Part shown: in pieces, positions 22,166 through 32,259 of the stretch | Position numbering within the stretch: the first letter of the stretch is position 1 | How the letters are laid out: each line of letters begins with the position of its first letter | Source of the DNA: Astragalus membranaceus | Lineage: Eukaryota > Streptophyta > Magnoliopsida > Fabales > Fabaceae | Direction: 5' to 3' | NCBI GenBank assembly: GCA_039519185.1 | Contig: JAZGSX010000017.1 | Location: 372,001-436,000, forward strand | Length of the DNA stretch: 64,000 nt | Translations under genes and position numbers: made by a program | Notes under the pieces: model-generated | Database searches by the model: none | The model's input: the letters and a program-made list of their open reading frames with translations, nothing else | Told to the model about the DNA's origin: nothing

Positions 22166-23324
22166 AAGTATAGGCTAAATATCACTTTTGGTCATTTATC
22201 TTTATTTTAGGTTTTACTTTGGTCTTTTATCTTTTTTTTGGTCCGTTTTGGTCTTTTATCTTTCATTTTCGTTTCATTTTGCTCCCTGTCGTTAGTTTTT
22301 TCTAACGGACGCCATGCTGGCAGTTAACTGCTGACGTGGCGTCCATCTTCATTCAATGACGTGACAAAATTAATATTATTTAATTCCATCACACATCAAC
22401 ATTAAACTTTTTTAATTGATAAAAACATAAAAGAAAATTTAACAAAAACTAAAAACATCAACATTCTTAACTGAGAATTGAAAATCAGAATTGAAAATCA
22501 GAATTGAAAATCACATTTCAGCAACAACAACATTCAACAACATTCCAAAACATTCAACATTCAAAACTCACATTTCAGCAACAAGAACAATTCCACTGAG
22601 AATTGAAAATCATAATTGAAATTACAATCCCAATCTGCATAACCTTCCAAACCCAGATTCAAGTCGCACTCGCCTCTGTATCCACCGCCTTTGCGACTAC
22701 CATCTTCGTAGCCTCCACCACCACCACCACTGTAACCACCACCACCACCGTCGCCTCCACCGCGGCGTTGACGATGACATAGGGAGCGAGAGAGGGAATG
22801 AACGATAGAACGAATGAGGAACATAGAATGAAAAGCATTATTCCCAATCTTTCTTCTTCTTCTTGGTTCTACAAAAACCCACAATCTTCTTCAACAACAA
22901 CACAAACTCATCGGTTCTTCTTCAACAACAACAACAACAACAGAACCTAATCAATACAGAACCTATCTTTTTCTTGTTGATTCTTCACTATCCCCAAATC
23001 CCAAAACCTAATCTTTTTTCTTCATTATCCCCATTATATCCAAATCCCAAACCCACAATCTTTCTTCTTCACTGTCAATCTCGTCGAACTCATGAATCTG
23101 GGTCCCAAAATGAATTGAAGAAACGAAACCAGAAAAACGAAACCCTAAATCATCGTTCTTCTTCTCTCCTGGGTTTCCTTTTTCTTCAAAACGAAAAACG
23201 AAATCGAATCTGAATCAGTGAAAAACGAATCTGAATCATTGTTCTAATTCTTCTCTCCTGGGTTTCGAATCTGAAAAACGAATCAGGGATTTGGGATTTG
23301 AATGAAGATGAACGAAATCGAAAA
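22166..23324. mobile_element. Left part of a Mutator-like long-TIR element
   Basis: Starts TAGGCTAAATATCACTTTTG and carries the same TIR sequence as the element at 14346-15262 (TTTCATTTTCGTTTCATTTT, GACGTGGCGTC). The interior has 15-bp repeats of AATCAGAATTGAAAA (about 22470-22515), CAACAA-rich tracts and a minus-strand glycine-rich open frame (22561-22884, about 107 codons) that may be captured host sequence but shows no recognisable domain. The right TIR is missing; the sequence passes into a Copia integrase fragment at about 23325. Confidence 0.6.
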
Positions 23325-23780
23325 CCATTTTTTGGTTGAAAATCAATTTCCATACAAAATAAAGGCAGTCCAATCTGACTGGGGTGGTGAATTTCGCCCC
23401 TTCTCTCAACTGCTTCAGCACATGGGGATTAAACACCGACTGATTTGTCCACACACACACCATCAAAATGGTGTCATTGAAAGAAAGCATAGGCACATTG
23501 TTGAGTTGGGACTCACCTTGATGGCTCAAGCTAAGTTGCCACTCAAATTTTGGGATCATGCTTTTATAACAAGTGTCTTTCTGATCAACAGATTACCTAC
23601 AGCCTCACTCAATTTTGACATTCCCTTTGTCAAGTTGTTCAAAATTAATCCTGACTACAGTGCCCTAAGAGTGTTTGGCTGTTCCTGTTTTCCCCTCCTA
23701 AGGCCTTATAACAAGCATAAACTTCAATTTAGATCACAAGAGTGTGTCTTCCTAGGCTACTCTCCAGCTCACAAAGGAAA
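23325..23780 (+). pseudogene. Copia (Ale/Retrofit-like) integrase fragment
   Basis: Part of the integrase of a Ty1/Copia polyprotein: FLVENQFPYKIKAVQSDWGG, EFRPF, then HQNGVIERKHRHIVE (the catalytic Glu), LPLKFWDHAF, INRLPT and LRVFGCSCFP, ending QECVFLGYSPAHKG. The 5' part (gag, protease, start of integrase) is absent. The frame ends where the next LTR starts; the expected YKC... continuation is missing. The same element resumes at 29421, so a gag-only LTR element sits inside it. Confidence 0.88.
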
Positions 23781-24038
23781 AAGTTGACGATCAAAGTCAA
23801 TAAAAGTGACTAAACGTCAAAGTCACAATCCAAGACAAGCAAGCCAAGAACTGAAGATTCAAGATTAAGGGTAGTCCTTAAAAATAAGGGTAGTCCTTAG
23901 GGTTTGGGTGTGTCTTAGGAAAAAGTGTAAGCTCTTTCAAAGGTCAGCTCGTATATCAAAGTCTCACACACTCACAAAGTTTTTAAAAGTTGCATGCATA
24001 CTTACGTAAACATTCTTATCACCTTTTAAAATAACAAA

Positions 24039-24391
24039 ATCGATTTTCTCATGCATAAACAAATATCAAAATCGATTTTCAGGTAAATTAGAAAAGGTAG
24101 AAATCGATTTTCAGGTCATGCACTTTCAGTACATAAATCGATTTCTGAGCCAAACAATTTTTAAGGGAAGAATCGATTCCCAATCTTTTGCACATAACTG
24201 AGAATCGATTCCCACTTGTCTCAGGCAAGCTGAAAATCGATTCCTACATATTTTCACTAAGTATAGAATCGATTCCTAGCTTTCCATGGTACTCAAGAAT
24301 CGATTTCCCATATTTTCCAAACAAAGATAAATCGATTCCTCACCTAAATAAATCGATTCCTAGATCAAATACATTTTAACAAAGAATCGAT
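24039..24391. repeat. Array of 12 ATCGAT-centred palindromes in the LTR
   Basis: ATCGAT begins at 24039, 24071, 24103, 24137, 24172, 24204, 24236, 24268, 24299, 24331, 24352 and 24386. The flanks make AAATCGATTT (left) or GAATCGATTC (right) palindromes. Gaps are 31-35 bp except one of 21 bp, so the sites keep close to whole turns of B-DNA. The sequence between sites differs from gap to gap. The last site ends 41 bp before the TATA box. Confidence 0.95.
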
Positions 24392-24432
24392 TCCTACACT
24401 ATTTTCAACGTAAAAATAATTTCCTCATAGCC

Positions 24433-24440
24433 TATAAATA
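24433..24440 (+). promoter_or_regulatory. TATA box of the 5' LTR
   Basis: TATAAATA within CCTATAAATAGG. It lies between the palindrome array and a transcript start that would be about 24465. The identical box in the 3' LTR is at 28702-28709. Confidence 0.7.
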
Positions 24441-25153
24441 GGCAGTGCTTCACGATTCATTTTACACAACACACAACTCAACCCACCTGCATGAAACAGA
24501 AAACTTTTGAGAAAACTCTTCACGCTTGTACTTTTGCTCGTCACGTACCGTTGGTCTGTCTGAGCTAATCTGTTGCTAAGAGTTAGTTGGGGTTGCATTC
24601 TTCAAGTTGTAATATCTGCCTACATTAGAGGTATTTCTGTATTTACAATTGTTTATTATTTAATTGTTGTGTTTTGTTCTAGGGAGTGGGGTATCTCTCT
24701 AGGGTAGCTGCATGTACTAGGAAGTGGGGTATCTTTCTAGGGAAGTTGATTGTAACAGGGGTGGGGTATCTCTTGTTATTGTTATATTAGATTTGAGGGC
24801 TCTCTATAGGTGGGGTATCCTAGGAGGAGAGTGCCTGAGTCTGTAAAGGTTTTCCAAGGCACCTGTAAGCCTTGTTGTTTTGGTTAGTGGAAAATCTCAC
24901 AAGGGTGTGAGGACTGGACGTAGGTCACTAGGAGGTGACCGAACCAGGATAAATCTCTGCGTGCTTTACTGCTTTCCTGCTTTACTATTATACCGCTTTA
25001 CTGCTTTACATTCTAATTCCTTCGCTTCCACTTAACCTGCGCGAAAATTGATCTAAGTCATTGAAAAGGGGAAAAACGTTTTTTTGAAAGATCTGAAAAG
25101 TTTTAAATCTCAATTCACCCCCCCTCTTGAGACTGAAGCCACTTGGTAACAAG

Positions 25154-25165
25154 TGGTATCAGAGC
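25154..25165 (+). other. Primer binding site
   Basis: TGGTATCAGAGC, complementary to the 3' end of plant initiator tRNA-Met, starts two bases after the LTR end. Confidence 0.9.
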
Positions 25166-25203
25166 TAGACTCTTGTATAAAGGGCCTAGCAGCTTCAAGA
25201 GAA

Positions 25204-26835
25204 ATGGCTTCAGGTTGGTCTACGCAAGAGGGTGCTTCTCTTACCCGTCCTCCGGGATTCAACGGGAAAGATTATGCATATTGGAAAGAAAGAATGAGAA
25301 TCTTTATTGAAGGGGTAGACTTAGATGTTTGGGATGCTGTGGAAAAAGGACCCTATGTCCCCACACACTTAGTAGATGGTATTCTTACTATTAAAAGTAG
25401 AAATGAATGGTCTGATGATGAGAAAAGAAAAGTGCAACATAATTTACGTGCCAAAAATATTATTACTTCTGCTTTAAGTCCTGATGAATTTTTTCGAGTT
25501 TCAAACTGTAAATCTGCCCAAGAAATGTGGGATAATCTCCAAGTTACTCATGAGGGTACAAATGAAGTGAAAAGGGCAAGAACAAATACTCTTATCAGAG
25601 AGTACGAACTATTTAGAATGAATACAGGTGAAACAATACCAGAAATGCAGAAAAGGTTCACTCACATAGTGAATCAGTTAAGCTTGTTGGGTAAGTCATT
25701 TCCTGCAGAGGATCTAATCAACAAAGTTCTGAGATGTCTGAATAGAGAATGGCAACCCAAGGTTACTGCTATAGCTGAATCAAGAAATTTAGCTACTATG
25801 ACTCTGGCTACTCTGTTCGGTAAACTTCAAGAGCATGAACTAGAACTCACTCGTCTAGCTGAGTACGAAAATACAGATAAGAAAAAGAAAAGCTTGGCTC
25901 TAAAAGCATCTAGTTCTAGTCGGTTTGATGATAGTGACAACTCAGATGATGAAATTGACGAAAGTGAAGAGAAAATGGCTCTTATGGTTCGGAAGTTCAA
26001 AAGGTTCATGAAAAGCAACAACTATCCAAAGAAGAACTTCAAATCAAAAAGGTTCTCCAGCAAAGAAAGTACATCCGGTCCTCCTACTTGTTATGAATGC
26101 GGGAAACCCGGGCACATGAAAATGGAATGTCCTAATCTACAGAAAAAGGACTCCAAATCTGAAAAGAAGGCATTCAGGGATAACAAAGGAAGAAAATCCT
26201 ACATTGCATGGGAAGACAACTGCATGGATTCATCAGATGAATCAGAGGATGAAGAAGCTCAAGTTGCATTAATGGCTGATCATGAAAGCGAGAATGAAAA
26301 CGAGGTAATATCTAACCCTGACTCTTTACAAAATGCATATGATGATTTATATGAAGCTTTCACTGAATTGCATGATGACTCTATGAAATTAGCTAAGGCT
26401 TTAAGTAAATCAAAGAAAACCATTGCTAATCTTCAAAATGAAGTTAATGCTTTAACTAAAGAAAAATTAGAGCTTAGGAAAGAAAACAATGATCTTGTCT
26501 ATCTTAAAGAAAATTATGCATGTGATAAATGTGTAGAACATGAAAAGAAAATCAATGAGCTTGAAAGTACAATAGACAAAATGTCCAAATTACAACATGT
26601 GCATCCTAGGATTCAGAGAAATAATTTTGTGAAAAGCAATATACATCATAGACCTAAGTTTTCCACTAAACCTTATATTAGATGTTATTATTGTGGTAAA
26701 CCTGGACATACAGCTTCTGTTTGCAGGGCAAGAGGTAAACAAAATATGAAAAAGGTGTGGGTTCCCAAAGGAACCATACCAAACACTAACCCACAAGGAC
26801 CCAAAGAGATTTGGGTACCTAGAATCCTGTTTTAG
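25204..26835 (+). CDS. gag: Gag protein of a Copia-related element, intact
   Basis: A 543-residue Gag that would form the virus-like particle and bind the element's RNA. Visible parts: N-terminal FNGKDYAYWKERMRIFI and NEWSDDEKRKVQHNLRAKNI typical of the plant Copia/UBN2 gag domain, an acidic linker, a first zinc knuckle CYECGKPGHMKMEC at about residue 296, a coiled-coil-like segment (about 385-445, TIANLQNEVNALTKEKLELR), and a second knuckle CYYCGKPGHTASVC at about residue 494. The ATG at 25204 is the first in frame after the primer binding site; no stop interrupts the frame. No protease, integrase or RT follows, so it must rely on the pol of another element. It is similar in style to SIRE/Maximus-group gags, which is an inference. 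Confidence 0.88.
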   Translation: MASGWSTQEGASLTRPPGFNGKDYAYWKERMRIFIEGVDLDVWDAVEKGPYVPTHLVDGILTIKSRNEWSDDEKRKVQHNLRAKNIITSALSPDEFFRVSNCKSAQEMWDNLQVTHEGTNEVKRARTNTLIREYELFRMNTGETIPEMQKRFTHIVNQLSLLGKSFPAEDLINKVLRCLNREWQPKVTAIAESRNLATMTLATLFGKLQEHELELTRLAEYENTDKKKKSLALKASSSSRFDDSDNSDDEIDESEEKMALMVRKFKRFMKSNNYPKKNFKSKRFSSKESTSGPPTCYECGKPGHMKMECPNLQKKDSKSEKKAFRDNKGRKSYIAWEDNCMDSSDESEDEEAQVALMADHESENENEVISNPDSLQNAYDDLYEAFTELHDDSMKLAKALSKSKKTIANLQNEVNALTKEKLELRKENNDLVYLKENYACDKCVEHEKKINELESTIDKMSKLQHVHPRIQRNNFVKSNIHHRPKFSTKPYIRCYYCGKPGHTASVCRARGKQNMKKVWVPKGTIPNTNPQGPKEIWVPRILF

Positions 26836-27978
26836 ATCATTGCAGGTATGCTTCAAGGTATGGGGGCAGATTGATACCTTGACAGCAAAGACTCAAAGCG
26901 CATGACCGGAGACGCAATAAAGTTCTTAACACTCACCCCCGGAAAAAGCCGTCATGTGACTTGTGATAAATAGAGGAAGAATCACCGGTAAAGGTCAGAT
27001 TGGTTAAAATTTTATTCACCTCTATTTTGAAAATGTGCTTAAGAATAGTTTATCAAGTCAAATATGTGACTACTAAAATAGAGCAATTCCTGAATCTCAT
27101 TTCATGTATCTTTAAAGAACAAATATTTATAATGCATGAAAGTATTTTGGTCATCCCTCTAGGATTAAGCATATAGAAATTATATATCACCTTCTTAGAG
27201 GTTATGGTTAAAAAGGCGATAGTATGATTGAGTTAGTTGAGTTGTCACAAACAACTAGTTGACATTTTCAGAAATCCATTGCAAAAGAAAACCTGGTCTT
27301 CATTTACTCAAATGAGTTTTTTCAATAAAATGTTTTTCAAGTGATTTTATAAAATATGAATTTAAGAGAATTTGTGACTTATGAATTTTTGCGTGCTCAA
27401 AAAGCGTTTTATAAAGCAGCTGAAATGCTACCTTTCCCCGAAATCCATTTTCTCCTGTCACAATCAATTGCTGGCTCTGGCATTAAAATTCAGAATACAT
27501 ACTCACAATCGTTGTTTAACTAAAATAATTTTTCTCCCATATTCTGGCCGCCATCACCAACTTTCAAACTAAGCAGCATGAAATACATAAAGCCTTAAAC
27601 AACTGTTTCACAGATTTTTGAGACTCATGATTATCTTTTACCTGTCTTGATGAAATACTCTCTTCATGGTTTCAAATATGTTTTTCTTCAAGTTTTGATG
27701 ATCACTTACAAATCAGCAATGGCTCTTTTACCTTGTCAAATAGCTGTGACATTCGATTCGCAAACTTTATCATATATTGACCCTCTTTGATCATGACAAA
27801 AAGGGGGAGAGAAATATAGGGTTGCATATGAGCATATAGAATTTTCATATTATGCGTCTAGTCAACAAGTCAGGGGGAGCATCATGATAGGGGGAGAATC
27901 ATATATATATTATCTGTTTGAACTAACCTCCCACCTTGAGATGAGTTAATGTTTTGTCATCATCAAAAAGGGGGAGAA
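26836..27978 (+). other. Non-coding interior and polypurine tract of the gag-only element
   Basis: 1.1 kb without a usable frame. It ends with several AAAGGGGGAGA-like tracts (about 27790, 27872, 27890 and 27966-27978). The last, AAAAAGGGGGAGAA, directly precedes the 3' LTR and is the likely plus-strand primer. The pol genes of an autonomous relative would lie here. Confidence 0.8.
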
Positions 27979-29420
27979 TGTGGATACCTTGTGTTGCAGG
28001 TAACCTGATATTGCAGGATGTGTTTTGATGATGAAAAAGACTAAGGTAAAAGTTGACGATCAAAGTCAATAAAAGTGACTAAACGTCAAAGTCACAATCC
28101 AAGACAAGCAAGCCAAGAACTGAAGATTCAAGATTAAGGGTAGTCCTTAAAAATAAGGGTAGTCCTTAGGGTTTGGGTGTGTCTTAGGAAAAAGTGTAAG
28201 CTCTTTCAAAGGTCAGCTCGTATATCAAAGTCTCACACACTCACAAAGTTTTTAAAAGTTGCATGCATACTTACGTAAACATTCTTATCACCTTTTAAAA
28301 TAACAAAATCGATTTTCTCATGCATAAACAAATATCAAAATCGATTTTCAGGTAAATTAGAAAAGGTAGAAATCGATTTTCAGGTCATGCACTTTCAGTA
28401 CATAAATCGATTTCTGAGCCAAACAATTTTTAAGGGAAGAATCGATTCCCAATCTTTTGCACATAACTGAGAATCGATTCCCACTTGTCTCAGGCAAGCT
28501 GAAAATCGATTCCTACATATTTTCACTAAGTATAGAATCGATTCCTAGCTTTCCATGGTACTCAAGAATCGATTTCCCATATTTTCCAAACAAAGATAAA
28601 TCGATTCCTCACCTAAATAAATCGATTCCTAGATCAAATACATTTTAACAAAGAATCGATTCCTACACTATTTTCAACGTAAAAATAATTTCCTCATAGC
28701 CTATAAATAGGCAGTGCTTCACGATTCATTTTACACAACACACAACTCAACCCACCTGCATGAAACAGAAAACTTTTGAGAAAACTCTTCACGCTTGTAC
28801 TTTTGCTCGTCACGTACCGTTGGTCTGTCTGAGCTGATCTGTTGCTAAGAGTTAGTTGGGGTTGCATTCTTCAAGTTGTAATATCTGCCTACATTAGAGG
28901 TATTTTTGTATTTACAATTGTTTATTATTTAATTGTTGTGTTTTGTTCTAGGGAGTGGGGTATCTCTCTAGGGTAGCTGCATGTACTAGGAAGTGGGGTA
29001 TCTTTCTAGGGCAGTTGATTGTAATAGGGGTGGGGTATCTCTTGTTATTGTTATATTAGATTTGAGGGCTCTCTATAGGTGGGGTATCCTAGGAGGAGAG
29101 TGCCTGAGTCTGTAAAGGTTTTCCAAGGCACCTGTAAGCCTTGTTGTTTTGGTTAGTGGAAAATCTCACAAGGGTGTGAGGACTGGACGTAGGTCACTAG
29201 GAGGTGACCGAACCAGGATAAATCTCTGCGTGCTTTACTGCTTTCCTGCTTTACTATTATACCGCTTTACTGCTTTACATTCTAATTCCTTCGCTTCCAC
29301 TTAACCTGCGCGAAAATTGATCTAAGTCATTGAAAAGGGGAAAAACGTTTTTTTGAAAGATCTGAAAAGTTTTAAATCTCAATTCACCCCCCCTCTTGAG
29401 ACTGAAGCCACTTGGTAACA
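27979..29420 (+). mobile_element. 3' LTR of the gag-only element
   Basis: Complete 1442-bp LTR, TGTGGATACC...TTGGTAACA. It has the same palindrome array (28308-28660) and TATA box. The right flank (CAACACTCTG) is Copia sequence; the left partner of the target duplication was lost with the 5' deletion. Confidence 0.92.
28308..28660. repeat. ATCGAT palindrome array, second copy
   Basis: Twelve sites with spacing identical to 24039-24391, offset 4269. Confidence 0.95.
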
Positions 29421-31210
29421 CAACACTCTGACACTCTCCCCAACAGCCACTGTCCCCACTGTTACTACTCCAACAGCTGTGCCAGTAGCCTCCACCTCAC
29501 CTGCAGTAATCACTTCACCTGCAGTAACCAGCCCTGCTCCAACATCAACTCCAAATGCTGTTAACTTCACTTTACCTGCCTCTCCTAGTACTCACAACAT
29601 GCATCCTATGCAAACTAGGTCAAAGTCAGGCATTGTATGTCCCAAAATACATCCCACTTTGCTATTAACTCATGCTGAACCAAGCACCACTAAACAGGCC
29701 CTCTCTAGTCCTAAATGGCTGGCAGCAATGCAAGATGAATATAATGCATTACTGACTAACCAAACATGGCACCTAGTTGATCTCCCACCCAACAAAACAC
29801 CTATTGGTTGCAAGTGGGTTTTTAGGGTCAAGGAAAACCCGGATGGCACAGTCAACAAATACAAGGCTAGGCTTGTGGCCAAAGGCTTCCATCAACAATA
29901 TGGGGCTGACTACACAGAAACATTTGCACTAGTCATCAAACCAGTCACTATCCGAACAATACTGACCTTAGCTCTCTCCCAAAAATGGCCTCTTCAACAA
30001 CTAGATGTTAACAATGCTTTCCTAAATGGGATATTGGAAGAAGAAGTCTACATGGTCCAACCCCCAGGCTTTGTCTCCTCCAAGCCTCATCAAGTTTGCA
30101 AACTGAAAAAGGCCATTTATGGGTTAAAACAGGCTCCAAGAGCCTGGTTCAACAGGCTAAGAGAAACTCTGCTGAGCTTTGGATTTAACTCAAGCAAGTG
30201 TGACCCCTCACTATTCATCTACAACCACAAGTCGCTCTTGTATACATGTTAGTCTATGTTGATGACATTATAGTGACAGGCAACAACTCCAATGTCATTC
30301 ACACCTTAGTCAAGAAGCTGAACTCTGTATTTTCATTAAAAGATCTTGGCTCTCTTGACTACTTCCTTGGCATAGAGGTCAAATCTCAACCAAATGGTTC
30401 CCTCTATCTCACTCAGGGAAAATATATCCGAGATTTATTATCCAAAACTAATATGCTTGCTGTAAAACCTTTACCTACTCCTATGGTACCTAGTTGCAAA
30501 CTAACCAAAACAGGATCTGAGCCACTTGCTGATCCAACACTGTACAGATCTGTTGTAGGTGCATTGCAGTATGCCACAATAACAAGGCCTGACATCACCT
30601 TTGCTGTCAACAAGGTGTGCCAGTTCATGGCAAGCCCTCTAGAGGCTCACTGGTTGGCTGTCAAGCGCATCCTAAGATACCTAAAGGGCACTGCTGCATG
30701 GGGCATCATCCTCAAGCCAACTCTGTCTACTCCTCTTTCATTAACAGCATACTGTGATGCAGACTGGGGATCAAACCCTGATGACAGAAAGTCTACCTCA
30801 GGAGCATGCATATTCATTGGTGACAACTTGGTATCTTGGTGGGCCAAGAAACAAGCTATTGTGTCTAGGTCCAGCACTGAGGCAGAATACAGGAGCCTTG
30901 CATTGGCTACAGCTGAAGTCTTGTGGATACAGTCTTTGCTCACTGAACTGGGCATCTCCTTCACACCCCCCACAGTGTTGTGTGCAACCAAAGCACTGTA
31001 TCTCTAGCTCATAATCCTGTTCTTCATGCAAGAACCAAACATATGGAGTTAGACTTGTTCTTCCTTCGAGAAAAGGTTCTGCAGAAGCAACTGTCAGTGC
31101 AGCACATTCCTGGTCAACTGCAAAGAGCTGATGCTCTAACTAAGGCTCTCCCCAATCAAAGGTTTGAGGAACTCAGATCCAAACTCACAGTTGTTGACAC
31201 AAGCTGCTGA
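29421..31210 (+). pseudogene. Copia (Ale/Retrofit-like) reverse transcriptase and RNase H
   Basis: Second half of the Copia polyprotein begun at 23325. It has the pre-RT linker (MHPMQTRSKSGI), the RT core (NQTWHLVDLPPN, IGCKWVFRVKENPDGTVNKY, QQLDVNNAFLNG, GLKQAPRAWF, then MLVYVDDIIVTG with the YVDD catalytic pair) and RNase H (AYCDADWGSNPDDRKSTSG, SRSSTEAEYRSLA, then ARTKHMELDLFFLREKVL). Two single-base indels, near 30230 (before YVDD) and near 30983 (at the RNase H Asp-Asn motif), break the frame. It ends at the stop at 31210, followed by a purine tract and the LTR. Confidence 0.9.
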
Positions 31211-31223
31211 GTTTGTGGGGGCG

Positions 31224-31509
31224 TGTTAAAGGATACATTTGCAATTAGCTATACTTGCAATACATACTTGTAATTAGAAACATTTTCAATTCAATTCAAT
31301 AGATGACCTACTGCAGCAGGTAAACTGTATAGGCCACCTGCTGTCATACGTCAAAAATCTGCTGATGCATATAAGCCATAGAAATCAAAATGTGAATCAA
31401 CAATTGTAAAAATCAATTGAAGGAAATACAGAGAAGCTGTAACAGAATTCTGTTACAGCATTTAGCATTGAATTCCAAAGCTATCAATGGTGCTCATCAT
31501 CTTCTAACA
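31224..31509 (+). mobile_element. 3' LTR of the Copia element
   Basis: A short 286-bp LTR with inverted ends TGTTA...TAACA, preceded by TTTGTGGGGGCG. Directly after it the receptor kinase sequence resumes with ACATGCAAC, so the Copia element sits inside a receptor kinase copy. Confidence 0.75.
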
Positions 31510-32248
31510 ACATGCAACAAAGCAAAGCTTTTCAAAGTTTCAAAGCAGAATGTGAAGCTTTAAAAAATGTAAGACATAGGAATCTAGTGAAAATTGTTAC
31601 TTCTTGCTCCAGTGTTGATTATAAGGGGGGGTGAATTTAAGGCACTTGTTATGCAATTCACGGCCAATGGTAATTTGGAGATGAGTTTGTACCCGAGAGA
31701 TGTTGAGTCAGGATCTTCTTCTCTAACACTGTTGCAAAGGTTAAACATTGTCATTGATGTTGCTTCTGCCATGAACTACTTGCACCATGATTGTGATCTA
31801 CCAATAGTCCATTGTGATCTCAAACCTGAAAATGTCTTACTAGATGATGATATGGTTGCACATGTTGCTGATTTTGGGTTGGTCAGGTTTCTCTCTCAAA
31901 ATCCATTAGAGACACAGAATAGCACTATTGGATTAAAGGGATCAATAGGCTATATTGCCCCAGGTATTTCCTTGCTTTGTAATTTCTTTATTCTTCTATT
32001 TATACATAACTATATAATATTTGGTTATCTAATATTTGGGGTGATATGTTTCAGAATATGGTCTAGGTGGCAAGGCTTCAACATGTGGTGACGTGTACAG
32101 TTTTGATATCCTACTGCTCGAGATGTTCATAGCCAAAAAACCAACTTATGAAATGTTCAAAGAAGGATTGAGTCTGAACAAATTTGTGTCATCCATTGAT
32201 GAGAAGGAACTATTGAAGTTTGCTGATCAAAGGCTTATTAAACAATAT
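31510..32248 (+). pseudogene. Receptor kinase pseudogene (RLK2), kinase domain only
   Basis: Closely matches RLK1 from MQQSKAFQSF (the αC region) through VRHRNLVKIVTSCSS, HCDLKPENVLL, ADFGLVRFL and GSIGYIAP, with the intron at the same place (31964-32054) and exon 2 up to FADQRLIKQY. A one-base insertion in a G run at about 31630 shifts the frame, and SFDILLLEMF replaces SFGILLLEMF. The LRR and membrane parts are absent upstream (Copia LTR) and the C-terminus is cut. It lies on the plus strand, pointing away from peptide 2, as expected if it was once that peptide's head-to-head partner. Confidence 0.9.
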
Positions 32249-32259
32249 AAAAAAAGATT

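Larger units (their letters stand above)
23780..25151 (+). mobile_element. 5' LTR (truncated) of a gag-only LTR retrotransposon
   Basis: About 1.37 kb, matching 28049-29420 with a constant offset of 4269 and only four differences seen by eye. It ends ...TTGGTAACA, next to the primer binding site. Compared with the 3' LTR, the first about 70 bp (TGTGGATACC...CTAAGG) are absent, so a deletion removed the left end together with the flanking part of the host Copia element. It holds a palindrome array, a TATA box (24433-24440) and four GTGGGGTATC repeats downstream. Confidence 0.9.

Noticed and set aside
24188..24379. 63-codon open frame, repeated at 28457-28648
   Set aside because: Lies across the palindrome array in both LTRs; duplication comes from the LTR, not from a gene.
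24039..24391. CRISPR-like array (regular short palindromes with unique spacers of about 25 bp)
   Set aside because: The conserved part is only 6-10 bp, there are no cas genes, it is duplicated exactly in two LTRs, and the context is a plant retrotransposon.
27989..28050. Start of the 3' LTR at GTTGACG, where the similarity between LTRs begins
   Set aside because: The polypurine tract ends at 27978 and TG follows at once; the LTR must begin at 27979, so the other copy is truncated.
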